Assembly (NCBI RefSeq): GCF_020497125.1
Contig: NC_059074.1
Coordinates: forward strand, 191,017,415 to 191,081,414
Direction: 5' to 3'
Length of the DNA stretch: 64,000 nt
Origin: Mauremys mutica
Lineage: Eukaryota > Chordata > Testudines > Geoemydidae
Part shown: positions 1-11,436 of the stretch, piece after piece
Layout of the letters: every line of letters starts with the position of its first letter
Position numbering within the stretch: the first letter of the stretch is position 1
Notes under the pieces: model-generated
What the model was told of the DNA's origin: nothing
Database searches by the model: none
Seen by the model: the letters and a program-made list of their open reading frames with translations, nothing else
Program-made: the position numbers and the translations under genes

Positions 1-1377
1 TGCTCCTCATTTCTATAGCTCCTTTCATCTGAATTACTCAAAGCACTTTGCAAACAGTTGAAACTTTTATCATGCTTGTGGCATGGCCCTGAGTTAGAGA
101 TGGCGTGGAGAGGCTCTGCCCCAGTAGGAGCCCTGGGTGGGATTATGCCTAACGCTCCTCTACTATCTTGAACTGGGTACAGCATCCAGCCAGCTTTGCT
201 GAGTGGTGTAGAGTGGGGAGGGTGAGGCTAAAGTCCACCCCCTCAATCCTGTTTGTTGAGGCTAATCCAAGCCATAGCACTAGCATCTCACAGGCCTTGT
301 GTTCTCTGAAAGCAAGAATGCCATAGTGTGCAGCCTCTGGACTGGGGCAGCAAGTGAGGCCCCTTTCACCCTCTCCGCTACTTTGTCTTCCCTTGCAGGG
401 GCTGGCCACAATCTTTCTCTAATTAATCTAGTGTGACAACAGAGGGGTAAAGTATCACTTCATCCATCAGTGAAATACAGCCACCTCTGAGGTGGAACAT
501 AGTAGCTGTCTAATAGGTCACAGCAACATTGCATAGCAGCTTGGAAGAGAACGTGAATTCTTCTGTCCTGAGTTGAAACCACAAGGGGGAGTTTGGGCAG
601 GACACTAGCCTTTAACACCCCTGCTCTTAGAAAAAATGTTGTGGGATCTTGTATGACCACAATGATTTAGTATCTCCAGCTGCAGAATAGACCCCTAAAC
701 GATCTTGGGCATTGATTCAGCGGGAACAGTAGCACCTACTGACTCACTAGCACCAGGGTTTTCTTTAGTATTGTCCCATCCAAGTATTGAATGGTTAAAG
801 GGAAAGTATTGGAGAGTAGTTATATTTAGCACTGATTTAATGCTTTACTCTCTTTTCAAGTACAAACATTAACCTACCTCTCAGCCGTGTTGTGAGAATA
901 AGATTAACTTCCCTGCCTCCGTTTTGTCAGTTGCACTAAGTGACTTTCTAAGGATACACAACGGGGGTCAGAGCTGAGATTAGAACTTCGGAGTTCCTTG
1001 CTTTCAGCTTAGAGTCCAAACGGGCCCACACTGTCTCGCTGTAAAGTGGAAGTGTTGGCTAAAACTCAGCTGTCTTTTGGGGGAGGGGATTTTTGTGGTT
1101 CTTATCAGGTCCTGAAAGGTACCTCTGTTTTTCCTTTTATGGGGCAGTCCTAAGTGAGACAGAGCACCTTTTGTCTTGAGAAGGGCTGCACTTCTGCTGA
1201 CATGAATGGGAATTGAGGTCTCTCAGCACCTTGCTGCATTGGGCCTTATACACATGCACATTAGCTCAAGGTTCCTGCACCATCTTAACCTCTCTAGGTG
1301 AGAAGGATTGGATGAGAATCCCTTTAGATCTTATCACGTCTGTTCCTTAATTGGGCAGAGGAGTCACTGAATGATGG
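1..1377. other. Intergenic, no gene recognised
   Basis: No splice-flanked conserved exon or long open frame is recognisable on either strand. Around 860-1000 there is faint resemblance to MIR-type SINE sequence, too weak to call. By synteny this lies between FAM161A and XPO1. Confidence 0.5.
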
Positions 1378-1720
1378 AAGGTTTCAGAGTAGTAGCCATG
1401 TTAGTCTGTATCCGCAAAAAGAACAGGAGTACTTGTGGCACCTTAGAGACTAACAAATTTATTTGAGCATAAGCTTTCATGGGCTGCAGCCCATTTCATC
1501 GGATGCATGCAGTGGAAAATACAGTAGGAAGATATACATACACAAAGGACATGAAAAACTGGGTGTTGCCATACTAAGTATAACAAGGGTAATCAGTTAA
1601 GGTGGGCTATTATCAGCAGGAGAAAAAAAAACTTTGTAGTGATAATCAGGATGGCCCATTTCCAGCAGTTGACAAGAAGGTGTGAATAATAGTAGGGGAA
1701 AAAACAGTCACTTTCTCAGC
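1378..1720 (-). mobile_element. Probable Penelope-like retroelement fragment with hammerhead-like motif (copy A)
   Basis: The first 130 bases match, in opposite orientation, the fragment at 11437-11545 (shared blocks around GTTAGTCT, GGCACCTTAGAGAC and the hairpin GGGCTGCAGCCC). On the minus strand the segment has the layout of a hammerhead core. The remaining 200 bases look like element body that I recognise from other turtle sequence but cannot classify firmly. Known: Penelope-like elements of animals carry hammerhead ribozymes in their terminal repeats. The assignment here is inference. Confidence 0.5.
1465..1502 (-). ncRNA. Degenerate hammerhead ribozyme-like motif A
   Basis: On the minus strand: CCGATGA (CUGANGA with U4 changed to C), an A, a perfect six-pair stem II ATGGGC/GCCCAT with loop TGCA, then GAAA, a short stem III (GC, loop TTAT, GC), and the cleavage-type dinucleotide UC. 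Stem I is not evident. The U4 change makes activity doubtful. Confidence 0.45.
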
Positions 1721-2944
1721 CACAAGGGCCTGAGCGCAAAGCCTTTATAAGCACCCAAGCCCAGAGGTGATAGGCTCAAACCAGCAATCAACCCCTTCTC
1801 TTCTAAACAGCAATGAAGAGTCCTGTACACAGATACCACGCTGATGCATTCAGTAAAAATGCCTAGACAGACTGGACAGAACCAATCCAGGCCATGGTCC
1901 TCCTCTCATTCTTTTTCAATTAGAAAGGTTGGTGAAATCATTGTTGGTTTCCACAGCAACACAGCTGGAGAGCCAGGTATAGAGTGGCCACAGCATTGTC
2001 TTCTTCAGACATCTAGTTCCAGCTTCCAAAAAAGTTTAGTGCATTTTTTGTTCTAGTAAACAAAGAGGAAAGCTCTTTGTATTTTATGCGTATCTGTGCT
2101 GAGAATGAGCCGGTATAACTTCATCATCCGTGCACAAAACCCTTGTTTGATATAAACAACTTGTTTCAAAAATCCTCCACTGAAATGTGTGAATAAAGTA
2201 ATTTTGGAGGATTAGAATACATTTCTCATTTCTCTCTGGGCAAGTAAGAACCAGATGACAATCTTGTATAGTGAAATGACTCTGTGTGATACACATAGTC
2301 TTGTCAGGTCCCCTGATGATGCTTTAATCTTGGACGTTGGATCGTCTTGTGATTAAAGTGAACAGATGAGTTAAGAGTTTTCTAAAATGTTTCCATCCCT
2401 TTCCCTCTGGAAGCACACAAGCTTTACCTTATTTCTCTGGGACTGGTGTGTTTTAAAAGCCAGCTATTAATTTATTGCAGTTTATATTAATCATCATGTA
2501 AGTTTCCCCTCACATTTCTCTGCTCCTTTGACCCTTAAAATTTCCTTAGGGTTATTGTTTGCTTCTGATAAAGTATTCTCTCCTTCTGTTAGACTTGTTC
2601 CACATAGGGCTGTTGTAGTATTGTCCAGAATATTAAGATGCCTGGTGTGATAGATTGCACTGAAAGCTCTGTGTAATGCATTTGGTTCCTGCTTAGTCTA
2701 ATTTGGCCTGTGCTCATACCAGTGACACGTCTCTTAACTCATCCACATAGTATAGCTTGATGGCCACCTCTTCTTTCTTGGGTATAACACCAGACAGTCA
2801 ACCACTAGTGCTCTCACCATTCAAGACAGCATTGAAGAAGCATTATAAGGACAACAATGCTTCTAAAATTGTTTAAAACAGGTCACCCACCCTCTCTTTT
2901 TTGGAATGATGAGAGGGGGAAGTCTTTCTGGATTGGAACTGGCA
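1721..2944. other. Intergenic, no gene recognised
   Basis: AT-rich sequence without a conserved exon. The short open frames at 1844-2056 (+) and 2084-2296 (-) have no recognisable domain. Nothing else supported. Confidence 0.4.
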
Positions 2945-3298
2945 GAAGAGGAGTTCATTTTCGAGTGCTTGTTTATGTCTATTCCACATTAGGAATTCCA
3001 TGTTAGCCGCGTGCACTGTTGCCAGAGATTTTTCCCTCAGTGGGATCAGTTGGGCCTGCTCTAGCGCCCTCTGGTGCTGCATGCTTATGCACCAATATAA
3101 GGGCACCACCAGCCCCACATCCTCTTGGTTCCTTCTTATCACCTCTGGCAGTTGCTGGAACGTCTCTCCTCTTGCTTTGGCAAGGCAATTATCAGTGGTT
3201 TGTTTCATAGTTTAGTCTATAGTTTAGTTTTAGTGTATATATTGTAAATACTTTTAGTGTAGATAGTACCCTCTCTCCTTATTGCCAAGGGGTTCCCT

Positions 3299-5346
3299 TT
3301 GCCTCTGGGCTTCAAGCCTTGTGCTTCCTTTGGCAAGCCTATGCTCATGAGTGACCCGCACTCCAGTTGTCTGAAGTGTCTGGGAGAATCTTACGTGAAA
3401 GACAGCTGCCAGATTTCTTGGGACTTTAAACTTTGCACAAAGAAGGACAGAGAGATCAGACTTAAGGCTATCCTAAAGGAAGCTGCTCTTCAGCTGTCTT
3501 CGGAACCAAGCCTCTCAGATTCGGCACTGAGCACTTTGGCCTCGGTGCGAAGCGCTTCTCCGACATTGCGCACATCCCAGCACCGCTCTCCATCCCCGGT
3601 GCCGAGGAAGATGCACAAAAAGCACTGCACTGACAGAGGGTGCTCACTAATGCCAAAGAAAGGCAAGCCGGGGGAAGACAGTGGAGTGTGACCCATTTTG
3701 GGCCACGCCTCCACCCCTGGTCCCATGGTGGCACCATCGACTCAGCTGGGATCATTGAGTCTGGTGTGGGACAATCCACTGATGCTGGGAATTCATGGTG
3801 GTGCCAGTGGAATTGCAGTGCCTTCAACCTCAGAGGCCTTTGCAGCAGCCAGAGATTTGTTGTTGCTCCTGGTCCTGCCAACTCTATTAGGTCAGCCATC
3901 AGCGCTGTCGTTCTTGAGCAGGAAAGAGCCTGGTGCTCTGAGCTCCTTCCCAGCACAGGGCCCACCAGCTCCTTCTGAGAGGTACTGCTTCCCCATGGAT
4001 TCCTAGGGAGGATTCTTCATCCGAGTCCAACGTGGAGCCCTCCATTCACCCTAAGGGCCACCGTTACTCGTCCTACATGCCACCAGACCTTGGTGCGGGT
4101 CCCCCTGCTGGTATCTGGCCAGGAGAGTGGCCTGTGCAATGGCTATTCTGGAACCCTTGCGGTTTTCCCCCAATACCAGGTCTACCCTCCCATCATTCAT
4201 ACTTGGTTGCTTGCAAGAGGCAGGCTCCTGCACTGCACTCTGACTCCAGTACTGACCCTGGTACTGATTTACAGGACATGGCCCCTATGGAGATTATTGA
4301 GGCTGAAGAAGAGGAAGAAGCTCCTCCTCCAGTACAGGCCTCTTCCTCCTCCTCCCCGATGAGGCCATCTCAGGGCCAAGCATCTTGCTTCCCCAAGATG
4401 ACTTTAGAGCTCATCAAGAGCTTCTAAAGCAGAAAGGTGCTTCCAAATCGGAGGCTTGAGATTGAGGTACTCAAGGAATCATCTCACAGCCTTGTTGGCA
4501 TTCTGGCTGCAGCAGCTCCATGTAAAGTGGCCTTACCCGTTAATGGGTCTGGTCAGAACCCTGTAGCAGACCCTATCTTTTCTACCTCCCACTTCAAAGA
4601 GTGCAGAGAAGTAATATTGTGTGCCAGCCAGGGGTATGAGTATCTGTATTCTCACCCCCCCTCCAGGGTCCCTCGTTGTATCAACAGCTAATGAAAGGGA
4701 CAGACAGGGCCAGTCGAGCACTATCCCCAAACATAAGGATGCAAAGAAGCTTGATCTGTTTGGGAGGAAAGTTTATTTGACAGGTGGTCTACAACTACAT
4801 ATCTCAAACCAGCAAGCATTACTGGGGAGATACAACTACAATTTGTGGGACTCCTTGTCCAAATTTAAGGATTCCAGGCCCCAAGACTTAAAGCAGGAAT
4901 TCTCAGCCCTCTTAGACAAGGGAAAGAATATTGCCAGAGCCTCTCTCCAGGAGGCATCAGATGCAGCGTCCAGGACAATGGCCTCCACTGCCACCATGAG
5001 ATGATGCTCTTGGATGCAGTCCTTGGGACTCCCTCAGGAGGTCCAGCAGTCTATTCAGGACCTCCCTTTCAAAGACTGCTCACTATTTTCCGAGCAGATG
5101 GATATGAGACTACATGGCCTGAACGACTCAAGGGCTACCCTCTGGTCCCTGGGCCTCTATGTTCCATCTGCTTCTATGAAGCGTGTTAGGCCCCAACAGC
5201 TGCCACGCTTCTCAGCTGTGCCTCTGAGACAGGACCCCTATAAGGGAAAAGGGAGAGGTTACAAGTGCCGTCAACTACTTCCATCCACCTCAACCTCCTA
5301 TCCAGGGTCACATAGGTACTCTGGTGGGCTAAAGCAGGTCTTTTGA
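3299..5346 (+). pseudogene. DIRS copy 1 gag-like region
   Basis: Opens with about 130 residues (3299-3691) that include a Cys-rich motif CLKC...C followed by a basic and Ser/Pro-rich stretch (SPSPVPRK). Copy 2 has the fuller form CX2C-X9-CX2C; here the fourth Cys is Ser (CQIS). Later pieces lie in shifted frames at 3640-3978, 4032-4427, 4437-4691, 4621-5004 and 5014-5346. Among these are an acidic EAEEEEEAPPP stretch and a region with ...NLWDSLSKFKD... shared with the other two copies. The presumed product would be the nucleic-acid-binding structural protein of the element. At least four frame breaks show it is dead. Confidence 0.7.
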
Positions 5347-5613
5347 AGGTGCGCCTCCGGGCACTATAACAGGTCCTGCTTCAGATCCTGCCTCCCCTTT
5401 ATTTTTGGACTGACTGTCCCACTTCAGCCCGGCATGGTCCCACAAAACATTGGACTGCTAGCTGCTAAATACTGTGGCAATCGGTTGTACCTTGCAGTTT
5501 TCATCCACTCCTCCCTCCCACCCCATCCCTGTTCCTCTTCAGGGACCCTTCTCATGAGCATCTCCTTGTCCAGGAGGTGCAGACCCTCCTACAGATGGGG
5601 GCCATAGAGGAGG

Positions 5614-6732
5614 TGTGACGGGTTCGGTCACAGAGACTCCCCTCGAGGCTGTCAATTAATGAGCTGGGCCACACCTCTTTGCAGTTCACTGAAACTGAGA
5701 TTCACTCAGCCCAGGGGCTATTTAGTTAACAGGGGCTTTCCCAGCCCAGTGTTCAACCTTTCTGGGAGCCTGAACCCCAAATAAATCCGTTTTACTCTGT
5801 ATAAAGCTTATACAGGGTAAATTCATAAATTGTTCGCCCTCTATATCACTGATAGAGAGATATGCACAGCTGTTTGCTCCCCCAGGTATTAATCACTTAC
5901 TCTGGGTTTATTAATAGACAAAAGTGATTTTATTAAATATAAAAAAGTATAAAATACTTATAATTAAGTATAAGGATTTAAGTGGTTTCAAGTAATAACA
6001 TCCAGAAAAAAGTAAGTCACCAAGCAAAATAAAGCAAAAACACGCAAGTCTAAGCCTAATACATTAAGAAACTAAATACAGGTAAATCTCATCCTCAGAG
6101 CTGTTCCAATAAGCTTCTTGCATAGACTAGACTCCTTCCTAGTCTGGCCCCAGTTCTTTCCCCGGTACAGTCCTTGTAAATTCCAGCAGACATCTCAGGT
6201 GGTAATCTGGGGTTTTCTTATGACTGGCAGCCCGTTTTGTCCTGCTCCACCCCTTTTATAGCTTTGGCATAAGGCAGGAATCTTTTTTCTGTATTTGTCT
6301 TCACCCCCGCCTCATCAATGGAAAAGTACAAGGATTAAGATGGATTCCAGCCTCATGTGACATGGTCACATGTCACTGTAAGACCCCTAGTCTCCATTAT
6401 TCCTGTGTTGGCTCAAAGGTACACAGGAAGGTTTGCAGGTAAATAAACCATTTACAACCAATTGTCTGGGTCAATGGGAGCCATCAAGATTCTAAACCAC
6501 CAGTAATGGCCCACACTTTGCATAATTACAGTAGGACCTCAGAGTTATACTTCATATTTCTAGCTTCAGATACCGGAATGATACATCATACAAATTGGAG
6601 GAATATATTCAGTAGGTTATAACCTTTGTTATGATACCTTACAAGAGACCTTTTGCATAAAGTATATTCCAATTACATCATATTCACACTCATAAGCATA
6701 TTTCCATAAAACATATGGAGTGCATCATCACA
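5614..6732. mobile_element. Solo LTR inserted in DIRS copy 1
   Basis: Starts TGTGACGGG and ends CATCACA (TG...CA). It is flanked by GGAGG (5609-5613) and GGACG (6733-6737), a 5-bp target duplication with one mismatch. It is related to the element at 17447-18600, sharing the A/T-rich central block with scattered AATAAA and the GCATAAAGTATAT and CATAAGCATAT blocks near the right end. No internal coding region accompanies it, so it is a solo LTR. A 5-bp duplication fits several LTR retrotransposon or endogenous retrovirus groups; I cannot say which. Confidence 0.75.
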
Positions 6733-6767
6733 GGACGTACCTTGAAATTTGAGAGAGAGGGTGTTTT

Positions 6768-7245
6768 ACTCCCATTTTTCCTAATCCCAAAGGCGGCCTT
6801 CGTCCCATCTTGCACCTGCGTCACCTCAACAGATATCTCAAGAAACTGAGGTTCCGCATGGTCTCCCTGGCCTTCATCATTCCCACTCTGGATTCAAGGG
6901 ACTGGTACGCCACCCTCGGCTTGAAGAACACTTACTTTCACATTTCTATTTTCCATGGCCACAGAAGATTTCTTGGGTTTATTGTAAACCAGACTCATTA
7001 CCAATTCACTGCTCCTCCCTTCTGCCTGTTTGCAGTCCTCTGAGTTTTCATGAAGTGCATGGCGGTGGTAGCTGCCTTCCTCAAACAGCTCTACCCATAC
7101 CTCAACGACTGGCTGATGAAGTGTTGTTCAGAAGCTCAAGTAAAGAACAGCATAAACTTGGTCCAAGCCACCTTTCGAGCACCGGGCCTGTTAATAAATG
7201 AGTAAAAGTCAACACTTATTCCAGTTCAGAGAATGAGTTTATTGG
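6768..7245 (+). pseudogene. DIRS copy 1 reverse transcriptase remnant
   Basis: Frames resume after the LTR with a PKGGLRPILHLRHLN-type motif. They continue through DWYATLGLKNTYFHI, matching DLKDAYFHI in copy 3 with the catalytic Asp changed to Asn here, and then FLGFIVN...YQFTAPPF. The downstream catalytic box reads YLND rather than YxDD. Stop codons break the frame (for example after 7040). By comparison with copy 3 this is the polymerase domain, inactive. Confidence 0.75.
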
Positions 7246-8171
7246 GGCTGTGCTCGACTCGACCCAAGCCAGAGTCTTCCTTCCAGAGGCCCGATTACAG
7301 ACTATGTTGGACCTGATATCCAAGGTCATGGTTCACCCAGTCATGACAGCCTGGGTTTGCTTCAAGTTACTGGGACACATTGCCACGTGCACGTACGTGG
7401 TCCGGCACTCAGAGCTATGCCTTAGGCCCCTGTAGACATGGCTAGCTTCTGTTTATACCTCAAACAGACACCACTTGGACTTGGTGCTTATTGTTCCAAC
7501 CCTAGTCCTCACCTCCCTTGAGCGGTGGAAGGACACACGGTCAGTGATGATGGGAGTCCCCTTTGTCGCACCTCAGCCATTAGTGTCCCTAGTCTCGGAC
7601 ACATCAGACCTAGGTTGGGGAGCCCATCTTGACAGCCTCAGGACTCCAGGCCTGTGGTCCTAGGAAGAACTTTCCCTGCACATAAACATCAGAGAGCTCA
7701 GAGTAGTCCACTTAGCTTGCCAAGTCTTTCTTCCCTGGCAAGGTGTTGCAACTTCTAATGGACAACACTGTGGCCATGTTCTACATCAACAAGCAGAGAG
7801 GAGCTCATTTCTCTGCCCTGTGTCAGGAGGCCATCCATGTATGGGACTTCTGCGTGAAGCACTCCATCCACCTTGAGGATTCACACCTTCCGGGAGTGCA
7901 GAATGCACTGGTAGATCACCTCAGCAGATCCTTCTCCCCTCACCACGAGTGGTCCCTTCACCCAGAGGCCACCAGGCTTATCTTCAAAAGGTGGGTGTCT
8001 CCCCAGGTGGACCTGTTCACAACTAAGCAGAACAGGAAATGCCTGCAATTTTGCTCACTGAGAGGGCACAGCCCAGGCTCCCTCCCCAATGCCTTCCTGC
8101 TTTGTTGGACAGAACTCCTATTCTACGCATTTCTCCCCCACCGATTTGTCTGGTTCACAAGGTCCTCCTGA
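7246..8171 (+). pseudogene. DIRS copy 1 RNase H region
   Basis: Fragments at 7250-7435, 7475-7663 and 7743-8171 include VSDTSDLGWGAHL, LLMDNTVAMFYINKQRG and HLPGVQNALVDHLSR. These carry the Asp positions and the HLPG...N...D.LSR signature of the DIRS RNase H domain. Frame breaks separate the pieces. The closing VDLF.TKQNRKC segment is shared with copy 3. Confidence 0.7.
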
Positions 8172-8519
8172 ATTTCAAATGGGACAAGGCAAGAGTTATT
8201 CTTATAGGCTCGGTGTGGCTCGGTGTGGCTAGCATGCTGCTAGATCTATCAGTAGCAACCTCACTTCTGCTCCTGCAGAGTCTGATCTCTCAAGACCACT
8301 GTTGGTTACTCCACGCGAACCTCAGCTCCCTTCTCCTAACTGCATGGATGTTACATGGCTGAACCAGCAGAGCAGGCCTATTTGGAACAAGTTTGACAGG
8401 TCTTGGTGGGTAGTAGGAAGCTGTCTACTAGGGCTATCTACCTTGCCAAATGGAAGTGTTTTTCAATATGGGCATCCCAATGAGACCTCTCTCCGACTCA
8501 GTCTTCCCTACAGTCTATC

Positions 8520-9320
8520 CTAGACTACTTGCTCCATCTTAAGCAACAAGGTCTGGCTCTCGTATCTATCAAGGTGCATGTTTGACCTTCCACCCACAGC
8601 TGAATGGCAGGTCAGTGTTCTCTCATGAAATGACAGTATGCTTTCTTAAAGGCCTGGAGAGACTTTATCCTCAGGCCCATGAGCCGATCCCCCCGCCTCC
8701 CCGTGGGAATTAAATTTGGTTCTGTCGAGGCTCAAGGGTCCTACCTTTGAGCCCCTGGTGTTGTGCCCTCTACTGCTTCTTTCTGCGAAGGTCGCCTTCC
8801 TGGTATCAATCACCTCAGCAAGAAGAGTCTCTGAAATCAAGGTCCTTACCTCAGAGCCACCATATACGGTGTTCTTCAAGGACAGGGTCCAACTGCGCCC
8901 CCGCCTGGCCTTCCTGCCAAAGGTAGTTTTGCAGTTCCATAGCAACCAGGCCATTTTCCTGCCAGTCTTCTTCCCAAAGCCTCACAAGAATTCAGAAGAG
9001 CGGCAGCTTTACCCATTGGATGTTAGGCATGCCCTTGCCTTCTGTATCGAGAGGACTAAACCCTTTCACCGATCCATGCAACTCTTTGTGGCAGTAGTAG
9101 AAAGGATGAAAGGCCTACTAGTGTCAGCCTAGAGGCTCTCACGCTGAATAGCTTCCTGTATTTGGGAATTGCAACGAGCAGGCAATTCCACCGAAGACCC
9201 CAGGCCTCCTGAATCCTCTGGGCGGCCCTGAAGATGACGCCAGGTTTGGGAGAGCTGTGTTGTAGTCTGCATGTCCAAGAGCTCTGAGCCCACCTCCTTG
9301 GGTACTGCTTGTGAGTCACC
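8520..9320 (+). pseudogene. DIRS copy 1 tyrosine recombinase remnant
   Basis: 8716-9132 encodes 138 residues with ITSARRVSEI, which holds the first catalytic Arg of tyrosine recombinases, followed by EPPYTVFFKDRVQLRP. After the stop at about 9130 the sequence jumps to DDARFGRAVL near 9230. The stretch that in copy 3 carries the His-x-x-(Arg) and Tyr positions is missing or badly degraded, so the catalytic C-terminal half is lost. The role in the family is integration of circular DNA by recombination without target duplication. Confidence 0.7.
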
Positions 9321-9380
9321 TAACATGGAATGGACATGAGAAAGCACTGGAAGAAGAAAAATCTGTTACTAACTTTTCTG

Positions 9381-9650
9381 TAACTGTTGTTCTTTGAGAT
9401 GTGTTGCTCATGTCCATTCCACGACCCACCCTCCAACCTGTCTGTTGGAGTTGGCTGGCAAGGAGGAGCCAAGAGGGTGTGGGGCTGGCGCCACCCCTTA
9501 TACTGGCGCATAAGCCTGTGGCACCAGAGGGTGCTAGTGCCGGCCTGATGGATACAACTGAGGGAAAAGTCTCTGGCAATTGTGCATATGGTGCACATAC
9601 ACCTAACATTGAATGGACATGAGCAACATATCTCAAAGAACAACAGTTAC
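9381..9650. repeat. Fold-back right end of DIRS copy 1
   Basis: The 39-base arm at 9381-9419 is repeated almost perfectly in inverted orientation at 9611-9650 (block GTTCTTTGAGATGTGTTGCT against AGCAACATATCTCAAAGAAC). The spacer contains a second version of the terminal sequence. Copy 3 has the same architecture at 29764-30018. Inverted terminal repeats plus an internal complementary region are typical of DIRS elements. Confidence 0.7.
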
Positions 9651-9660
9651 AGAAAGGCTA

Positions 9661-10446
9661 GAAACGTAGGGGTTTTTTTGCCCTGCATAAATGGAACTAG
9701 AAAAAGGGGATACCGCACTGTAGATGAAGTCCATTTTATGAATTCTTTGGTTCCATTTTCTTGCTTTCTAACAGTGCATGGTGCAGCTGTGGGTTAAATT
9801 TTGCTGTCAGTAAACTAGTGCCACTTCAGAGTAATCCCATTTATTTCAGTGGTGTTACTTCAGATTGAGACAGTGTTAACATGAAAGCACAATTTGGCTA
9901 TGTTGCTTTCATTTGTGTACAAAGTTCACAGAAGAGAATTCAGTGCACCCAAACTTTTCAGCTTGTTCCTATAGCTCAGGTATGGGCATGATGCACAGTA
10001 CATCTAGCATTTTGTTTTGCTTGCATCTCCTCTCCCTTCCCTTTACCTTCCCTTCTCTGCCTGGATCTAAAATCAATTTCTTCTCCTTCCTGTATTTGTT
10101 GATGTAGCAGGATTGACTCATCTAGATTGTTTTTCTCTCAAACGTTGGTTGCTAGGTACCTAAAACAATGGGGAAAAAAACGGAAAAATGGAAAAATGGA
10201 ATTTAGGTCAGGCTGATCACATCATAGAATGAAGTGTTAGAATGAAAAGGTGTCTGTCAGTAAAACATCAAGAAGAAAACAATAATTTAGTACTGCTATG
10301 GACAGTGTAATGGATGGCAAATAATATTTACAGAGAAGTAGCTTATTGCTCACTCATGTGCAAGGACATGAGAAAAAAGTTCAAGGTTTTCATTGTACCT
10401 ACATGCTGTCTACAAGTGCTCAGAAGTGAATTGATGTCCCTAAAAC
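9661..10446. other. Intergenic, no gene recognised
   Basis: No conserved exon. A faint ancient SINE-like stretch may lie at about 9791-9870. Nothing else supported. Confidence 0.4.
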
Positions 10447-10448
10447 TA

Positions 10449-10566
10449 GGGTGACCAGATAGCAAGTGTGAAAAATTGGAACAGGGTTGGGGGTAATAGG
10501 CGCCTAAATAAGACAAAACTCCAAATATCAGGACTGCCCCTATAAAGTCAGGACATCTGGTCACCC
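10449..10566. mobile_element. Short TA-flanked MITE
   Basis: The 118-bp element begins GGGTGACCAGAT and ends ATCTGGTCACCC, perfect 12-bp inverted ends. It is flanked by TA at 10447-10448 and 10567-10568. The TA duplication and lack of coding capacity suggest a non-autonomous Tc1/mariner-type element. Confidence 0.75.
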
Positions 10567-10568
10567 TA

Positions 10569-11436
10569 CTAAAACCACTCCAGAGCATTAGAACCAACTG
10601 GTACTATGGGCTAACATAGTCCTGAAGGAATAGCCACCATCATTCAAATACTGCTATTTGCATCATTTGCATAGTGCTGTTGATGAATGCTGTCCTTTAC
10701 AGTAGTAAAAAAGTATCCATAAAACAGTATCACTACCCTGAAGCGCTTGCCACTTAGAGGCAAACAGGTACATTACAATAAACACACGTACAGAGTGGAT
10801 TTCTGCTGAGGGGGAAGGAAGATGCGTTAATACAATTGGATAGTATCCTGCCTGGCAGGACTACTTGCTGTCTCTTTAAAGTGTGTTTTGACTTTGAAAA
10901 GGGTGGCTGTAAAAATGGCCTTGTGGGGCTCCAGGTTTACTGTCACTCAACGTGCAGTATCATGTTTGCTAAGTTTACATGGGAAAAGATGTTTATTCTA
11001 GCTGCCACCCCTGCAAACTCAAACTGGGATTGGAAAGCCAAGCTGGGTTCTTTCTGGCCCATCCATCACCAATAAAGAATCTGCAGTCAGAATTTAGTTA
11101 ACAGTTCTGCTATTCATCATTGGCATTTGTTACTTGTACCATGACCAAAGATGCACTGGGAGCCTCAGAAAACAAATGTCCCTTTACCAAAGAGAACACA
11201 ACCTAGAATTTAGGTGTGATACAAGTGAGGGAATATGCATTTATACTTCTTGGGGAGCAGGTTTTTTGGTTTATTTTATTTTATTTGTCTCAAGTCAGTT
11301 TTTAAGGTGAATTTGAATGAGATGACCAGAAGAGTCCAGGCTCACACTGGACCTGTGCTTATTCTACAGTGGGAACAGGAGTAAAAAGTAGATGATATAT
11401 GTGTCAGTGAAGTCAGTATGTATAAATATCCCCTGT
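10569..11436. other. Intergenic, no gene recognised
   Basis: No conserved exon or recognisable repeat was identified. The 79-codon frame at 10836-11075 (+) has no visible domain. Confidence 0.4.

Larger units (their letters stand above)
2945..9660 (+). mobile_element. DIRS-type retrotransposon, copy 1, decayed and interrupted by an LTR
   Basis: The order is terminal repeat, gag-like region, reverse transcriptase, RNase H, tyrosine recombinase and a right end that folds back. There is no integrase or LTR of its own; a tyrosine recombinase downstream of RT/RNase H defines the DIRS order. The left terminal sequence (about 2960-3240) resembles those of the copies starting at about 14055 (+) and ending at about 34712 (-). 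Every reading frame is broken by stops or frameshifts. A 1,119-bp solo LTR splits it at 5614-6732; without that, the element is about 5.6 kb. It cannot be autonomous now. Confidence 0.85.

Noticed and set aside
4437..5346. A host gene with several short exons
   Set aside because: The pieces align in order with the two other DIRS copies and have no splice sites at their borders.
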